From: Tannerella sp.
GTDB lineage: Bacteria; Bacteroidota; Bacteroidia; Bacteroidales; Tannerellaceae
DNA: 10,980 nt
Assembly (NCBI GenBank): GCA_031262895.1
Contig: JAISGW010000125.1
Coordinates: 1 to 10,980 of the forward strand
Reading direction: 5' to 3'
Shown here piece after piece: positions 7,519-10,980 of the stretch (position 1 is its first letter; every line of letters begins with the position of its first letter). Made by a program: the position numbers and the translations under genes. Below the pieces are notes generated by a model. The model saw only the letters and a list, made by a program, of their open reading frames with translations. It did not search any database and was not told the DNA's origin.

Positions 7519-10500
7519 ACAAACATATCCTTCTCTACGGCCTTTGCGGCCTGCTCTTTTGCGGCAACCTTGCCGCGGCGGCACATCTCGTTTACGCCCA
7601 TCCCTTCAATCCCATGCAGGGCTTGGTCAATCCGGTGGAAGCACCTTACCGGCAAGAAATGTGTTTGAACGGTCGCTGGGATTTCATGCCCGTTTACCGG
7701 GCCAAGGCCTCCGACTTTGTTTTCCCTAAGGTCTTTAAGGTGGATACGGTGCCGATAAAGATACCTTCGCCTTGGAACGTGAACGCCTTTACCGACGGCA
7801 AGGGAGGCGATTTCCTCGCCTATCCTTCTTATCCCAAAGCCTGGGAGCGGGTGAAGATGGCTTGGATGCGGAAGAAGTTCTTTGTCCCCTCCGCTTGGGC
7901 GGGACGCCGGCTCATCCTCCACTTCGAAGCCGTCATGGGCAAGGCGCTCGTTTACGTGAACGGGCAAAAGGCGGCCGGGAACTTCGAACTCTTCCTCCCC
8001 TTTGAGACTGATGTGAGTGCCTTGCTCAAGCCGGGAGAAGAGAACGAAATCTGCGTAGGCGTGGCCAAGGCTTCCCTCTTCGACCGGGCCGGACGATACG
8101 GGCGGCGCACCTACGTGGGCGGCTCCATGTGGGGCATTGACATGGCCGGCATCTGGCAGGACGTCTACCTCTTTGCTTATCCGAAAGTCTACATACAGGA
8201 TATGTTCGTGCAGCCCGACCTGAAAGAGGGCAAACTGCGCATCTCCTTTGAAATGAAGAATACGACCTCCAAGGAGCAGCACCTGAACTTGGACGTCAGC
8301 ATACGGCGATGGTACGACACGGCCGGCCGTACTTTGGCGGAGGCGCCGGAGCAGCGCGGCGAGCTGGCTGCCGCGGCGGCCCTCGTCTTCCCCCAAAGGC
8401 GCAAGTTGAAATTGCCGCCCGACAGCGTCTTGCGCGTCACGATAGAACGCTCCGTCCATGGCGAACTGGCCTGCTGGACACCCGACACGCCCCGGCTGTA
8501 CGGAGCCGTGGCCACCCTCTCGGAAGGCCGTAAGCCCATAGACCGCAAGTACACACGCTTCGGCTGGCGGGAGTTCCGCATCGCCGGGACGCAACTGCTG
8601 CTCAACGGCGAGCCTATCGTGTTGAAAGGTGACTCCTGGCATTTCATGGGTGTGCCACAGATGACCCGCCGCTACGCCTGGGCTTGGTTCACCATGCTGA
8701 AAGACGCCCACGCCAATGCCGTGCGCCTCCATGCCGAACCCTTCCCCCGCTTTTATCAGGACATGGCCGACGAGATGGGCATCTGCATCCTCGACGAGAC
8801 CGGCATGTGGGCCAGCGACGGCGGCCCGAAAATAGACAGCGAGGCTTATTGGGAAGCGACCGATGAACACCTGCGCCGCCTGATACGTCGCGACCGCAAC
8901 CATCCTTCCGTTTTCGGCTGGAGCGTCTGCAACGAGAACGAACCCGTGGCCATCAACGTGCTGAAGGCTCCCGACAGCTTAGTGCGCCGCCAGATAGCGG
9001 AAATCAACCATTGGGCGAAACTGGCGGCAAAGCTCGACCCGACACGCACCTGGATTTCAGGCGACGGGGAAGAAATGCGCCCCACCGAGCTGCCGACCCT
9101 CATCGGCCATTATGGTGGCCCGGAAGGGATGAAACGCTGGGCAGCCTCCGGCAAGCCTTGGGGCATAGGCGAACAGAGCATGGCTTATTACGGGACACCG
9201 CGGCAAGCTTCCGCCTATAACGGCGACCGTTCCTACGAAAGCATGAAGGGGCGCATGGAAGCCATCGCCACGGAGAGCTACGGCCTGATAAAGATGCAGC
9301 GCGCCCTGCATGCTGCTTATTGTAGCGTCTTCAATATCGTTTGGTACGGCTTGCAGCCGCTGCCGCTGGGATTGAAGGACCCTTCGAAGGCTCCTACCCC
9401 CGACGACGGCATCTTCTTCGGCTTCCGGGAGGGCGCCGTCGGCATGCAGCCCGAAAGGCTCGGCCCCTATACGACGACCCTCAACCCCGGCTATGACCCG
9501 AACCTGCCGCTCTATCGGCCCTGGCCTTCGTTCTATGCCATCCGCGCCGCCTTCGCCGATCCGATGCAACCTTTTTCCATCTCCGTGCCGGAGGAAGCGG
9601 CGGCCTGGAAAAGCAAAGAGCCTGCCGAACGGCTCCCGCTGCTCCTCGTCGACGGCAGCGATACGGCCTCGTTGACGGCCGCTACCCTCAAGAAGGTGAA
9701 AGCGCTCCTTTCAAAGGGCGGCACGCTCTGCCTCATCCGTGTCGGCCCGGAAGCGGCGGCTTGGGCGCAGTCCTTCCTCCCTTATTCGCTGGCGCTCGGC
9801 CCGCGCAGGGCTACCTCTTTCCTCGTGGCTAAGCCTGATACGGCCTCACGCCTCCTGCACGGCATGGGCAATGCGGACTTCTACTTCTCCGAACAGCTTC
9901 CCCAAGGCGGTACGGCCATGCACTACGGCCTTTGCGGCGATTTGCTCAATCACGCGCAGGTCTTGCTCCGCGCCTGCAATACGGACTGGCAACGTTGGAA
10001 CAACCGGCCGGAGACTTCGAAGACGGGCAGCGTTTTCCGCAGCGAACAGGAGGCCAAAGGCCCCGGCGCCGTCATCGTCTCCCTGCCCGTAGGTGCTGCC
10101 GAGGTCATCCTCTCTACCCTTGACCTTTCGGCTTTGGGCATTGAAGGGCAAAAGCTGTCGGCACGGATGCTGGCGAACCTCGGTGGCGCCCTTCCCGAAA
10201 AGGAGGCACTAAGCCTCTCCGCTCCCCGCTTTGTCGACGGACAAGCCTCCTTCAACCTGCTGCCCCGGCAGAGGCGCCTGCGCTTCCGCGTTTACAGTCC
10301 CCGTTCCCTGAGCAATCTCTTGGTCGAACCTGACCTGCCCGTGTTGAACCTGCATATAGAGGCACCTGCCGGCAGCCGTCTCTTCTTGAACGGCAAAGCC
10401 GTCGCCTTGAAAAACTTGCCCCTGGAAAAGGGCTGGAACCGCTTTTCCATAGAATGGCCGGCGACAGGGAAAGCCTCCCGCCTCTCCCTGCGTTTCGATG

Positions 10501-10550
10501 CCTCCGACCCCAACTATCTGAAGCAACTCCGCCTTTCAGTTGAAAATTGA
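7515..10550 (+). CDS. GH2 beta-galactosidase-like exoglycosidase with extra C-terminal domains
   Basis: 1011 residues. A signal peptide covers about 1-23 (LLYGLCGLLFCGNLAAAA); neither Cys sits in a good lipobox, so periplasmic is likely. The GH2 order is present: jelly-roll sugar-binding domain ~45-225 ('LNGRWDF', 'LVYVNGQ'), Ig-like sandwich ~226-350, and TIM barrel ~352-680 beginning with the GH2 signature 'GWREFRI..LLLNGEP'. In the barrel, the acid/base is E474 in 'FGWSVCNENEP' and the probable nucleophile is E553 in 'GIGEQSM'. Downstream, residues ~700-760 ('LPLLLVDGSDTASL', 'LLSKGGTLCLI') look like a flavodoxin/GATase-like accessory domain as found behind some GH2 and GH42 enzymes. Residues ~935-1011 form another beta-rich domain ('LFLNGKAV', 'KGWNRFSIEW'). 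GH2 retaining enzymes include beta-galactosidases, beta-glucuronidases and beta-mannosidases. With GH95 and GH31 next to it, beta-galactosidase removing Gal from defucosylated xyloglucan side chains is the best inference. It is the last gene of the operon; non-coding repeats begin 17 nt after its stop. Confidence 0.88.
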   Translation: MNKHILLYGLCGLLFCGNLAAAAHLVYAHPFNPMQGLVNPVEAPYRQEMCLNGRWDFMPVYRAKASDFVFPKVFKVDTVPIKIPSPWNVNAFTDGKGGDFLAYPSYPKAWERVKMAWMRKKFFVPSAWAGRRLILHFEAVMGKALVYVNGQKAAGNFELFLPFETDVSALLKPGEENEICVGVAKASLFDRAGRYGRRTYVGGSMWGIDMAGIWQDVYLFAYPKVYIQDMFVQPDLKEGKLRISFEMKNTTSKEQHLNLDVSIRRWYDTAGRTLAEAPEQRGELAAAAALVFPQRRKLKLPPDSVLRVTIERSVHGELACWTPDTPRLYGAVATLSEGRKPIDRKYTRFGWREFRIAGTQLLLNGEPIVLKGDSWHFMGVPQMTRRYAWAWFTMLKDAHANAVRLHAEPFPRFYQDMADEMGICILDETGMWASDGGPKIDSEAYWEATDEHLRRLIRRDRNHPSVFGWSVCNENEPVAINVLKAPDSLVRRQIAEINHWAKLAAKLDPTRTWISGDGEEMRPTELPTLIGHYGGPEGMKRWAASGKPWGIGEQSMAYYGTPRQASAYNGDRSYESMKGRMEAIATESYGLIKMQRALHAAYCSVFNIVWYGLQPLPLGLKDPSKAPTPDDGIFFGFREGAVGMQPERLGPYTTTLNPGYDPNLPLYRPWPSFYAIRAAFADPMQPFSISVPEEAAAWKSKEPAERLPLLLVDGSDTASLTAATLKKVKALLSKGGTLCLIRVGPEAAAWAQSFLPYSLALGPRRATSFLVAKPDTASRLLHGMGNADFYFSEQLPQGGTAMHYGLCGDLLNHAQVLLRACNTDWQRWNNRPETSKTGSVFRSEQEAKGPGAVIVSLPVGAAEVILSTLDLSALGIEGQKLSARMLANLGGALPEKEALSLSAPRFVDGQASFNLLPRQRRLRFRVYSPRSLSNLLVEPDLPVLNLHIEAPAGSRLFLNGKAVALKNLPLEKGWNRFSIEWPATGKASRLSLRFDASDPNYLKQLRLSVEN

Positions 10551-10566
10551 AAGTTAGGGCGAAGCC

Positions 10567-10857
10567 GTCTTGAAACCGCTTTACACGTATGTAACGGCAC
10601 TTCAAGAGGTCTTGAAACCGCTTTACACGTATGTAACGGCACTTCAAGAGGTCTTGAAACCGCTTTACACGTGTGTAATGGCACTTCAAGAGGTCTTGAA
10701 ACCGCTTTGCATGCGTGTAATGGACTTATGTCAGGTGGCAAAGTGCCTTTACACGCGTGTAACGGGCTTATGTCAGGTGGCAAAGTGGCTTTACATGCGT
10801 GTAATGGGCTTATGTCAAGTGACAAAATGCCTTTACATGCATGTAATGGGTTTATGC
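10567..10857. repeat. 42-bp tandem repeat array, about seven units, with interlaced dyads
   Basis: Seven copies of a 14-bp dyad core TTACA-N4-TGTAA lie at 10581-10594, 10623-10636, 10665-10678, 10707-10720, 10749-10762, 10791-10804 and 10833-10846, with an exact 42-bp step. Copies five and seven are perfect palindromes (middles CGCG and TGCA); copy four has TTGCA as its left arm. Each 28-bp spacer holds a second dyad at its exact centre: TTCAAG-AGGT-CTTGAA in the first three spacers, TGTCA-N2-TGGCA or TGACA in the last three. Dyad centres therefore alternate every 21 bp. The array lies just behind the GH2 stop. The period is a multiple of three, which explains the open frames on both strands. 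Function is unknown: candidates are 3'-end RNA hairpins, a REP/BIME-like element, or a multimeric protein-binding array. Confidence 0.93.
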
Positions 10858-10862
10858 CGCGC

Positions 10863-10895
10863 ATTGGCCTAAATTATCCATGGCCTTCAGCCAAT
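10863..10895. repeat. short inverted repeat after the 42-bp array
   Basis: ATTGGC at 10863-10868 is the reverse complement of GCCAAT at 10890-10895. Nested in it, TGGC (10881-10884) can instead pair with GCCA (10890-10893) around a 5-nt loop. There is no T-run behind it, so it is not a standard intrinsic terminator. It may be a boundary of the array or part of a bidirectional 3'-end region; support is modest because the arms are short. Confidence 0.4.
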
Positions 10896-10896
10896 C

Positions 10897-10917
10897 CCCC
10901 TCTCCTTGGGAGAGGGG
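10897..10917. repeat. GC-rich hairpin repeat (CCCCTCTCC / GGAGAGGGG)
   Basis: CCCCTCTCC (10897-10905) and GGAGAGGGG (10909-10917) are perfect 9-bp arms around a TTG loop. They are followed by TTAGGGGTGAGG (10918-10929). This looks like a member of a dispersed intergenic hairpin family I recall from many bacterial genomes, usually placed between genes or at gene ends. It could act as a terminator-like hairpin, but the only T-rich stretch (TCTTTGTTTC, 10931-10940) begins about 13 nt downstream, so intrinsic termination is not well supported. A mobile-repeat origin is inference. Confidence 0.6.
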
Positions 10918-10980
10918 TTAGGGGTGAGGCTCTTTGTTTCGGGGGTGGTGTTCGAGGATTTCGCGGCGCAGGGCGCTGCG
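10918..10980 (-). CDS. possible C-terminal end of a convergent gene (unrecognised)
   Basis: Reading leftwards from the window edge, one minus-strand frame stays open for 20 codons and stops at TAA (complement of 10918-10920). The encoded end reads 'RSALRREILEHHPRNKEPHP', a charged helix-like segment plausible as a protein tail, with the stop inside the hairpin repeat. A gene end converging on the operon would fit the position. The stretch is short enough to be open by chance, and I do not recognise a family. Confidence 0.3.
   Translation of the reverse strand, partial: RSALRREILEHHPRNKEPHP

Noticed and set aside
7479..8903. 474-codon minus-strand open frame
   Set aside because: It lies wholly antisense to the GH2 gene, which has clear family motifs and a signal peptide. 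Long shadow frames are expected at this GC content.
10567..10857. CRISPR array
   Set aside because: The 28-bp stretches between the 14-bp cores are themselves repeated and near identical within each half, so there are no unique spacers. No cas genes are visible.
10570..10872. Small + strand protein made of 14-residue repeats, and the matching minus-strand frames (10514-10864, 10252-10689)
   Set aside because: A 42-bp period keeps any stop-free frame open on both strands. The + frame starts only with TTG, all versions are low-complexity repeats, and one runs back through the GH2 coding sequence.
10863..10940. Classic rho-independent terminator for the operon
   Set aside because: Hairpins exist, but none is followed directly by a T-run; the only T-rich stretch begins about 13 nt after the GC-rich stem.

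Overview
This window is the downstream part of a carbohydrate-degradation operon, all on the + strand. It most likely comes from a GC-rich member of the Bacteroidota, probably a gut or rumen Bacteroidales. The reasons are the density of exported glycoside hydrolases packed with almost no intergenic space, the mostly AT-rich rather than Shine-Dalgarno-like leaders, and the family combination, which is typical of polysaccharide utilisation loci (PULs). No SusC/SusD, sensor or regulator gene lies inside the window. The PUL assignment therefore rests on the enzymes alone, and genus is not resolvable.

Layout: 1-535 is the 3' end of a family GH3 beta-glycosidase with an extra C-terminal beta-sandwich. 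539-2770 is a secreted two-part protein, a GH43 beta-propeller (arabinofuranosidase/xylosidase class) joined to a pectate-lyase-type right-handed beta-helix. 2773-7518 is a 1581-residue fusion of a complete GH95 alpha-L-fucosidase with a complete GH31 alpha-xylosidase. 7515-10550 is a GH2 beta-galactosidase-like enzyme with extra C-terminal domains. Junctions are a 3-nt gap, a 2-nt gap and an ATGA overlap, so the genes very likely share one transcript and are partly translationally coupled. 10551-10980 is non-coding apart from a possible convergent gene end. It holds seven copies of a 42-bp tandem repeat with interlaced dyad symmetry, then a GC-rich hairpin repeat.

The enzyme set (GH3, GH43, GH95, GH31, GH2) is the classic exo-enzyme toolkit for fucogalacto/arabino-xyloglucan oligosaccharides. 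The fucosidase would remove terminal Fuc, GH2 the exposed Gal, GH31 the Xyl on the non-reducing-end Glc, GH3 the backbone Glc, and GH43 arabinosyl decorations. The three complete enzymes carry signal peptides without a convincing lipobox, so they probably act in the periplasm on imported oligosaccharides. The most unusual items are the GH95-GH31 fusion, the GH43-beta-helix fusion, and the 42-bp dyad array directly behind the operon.
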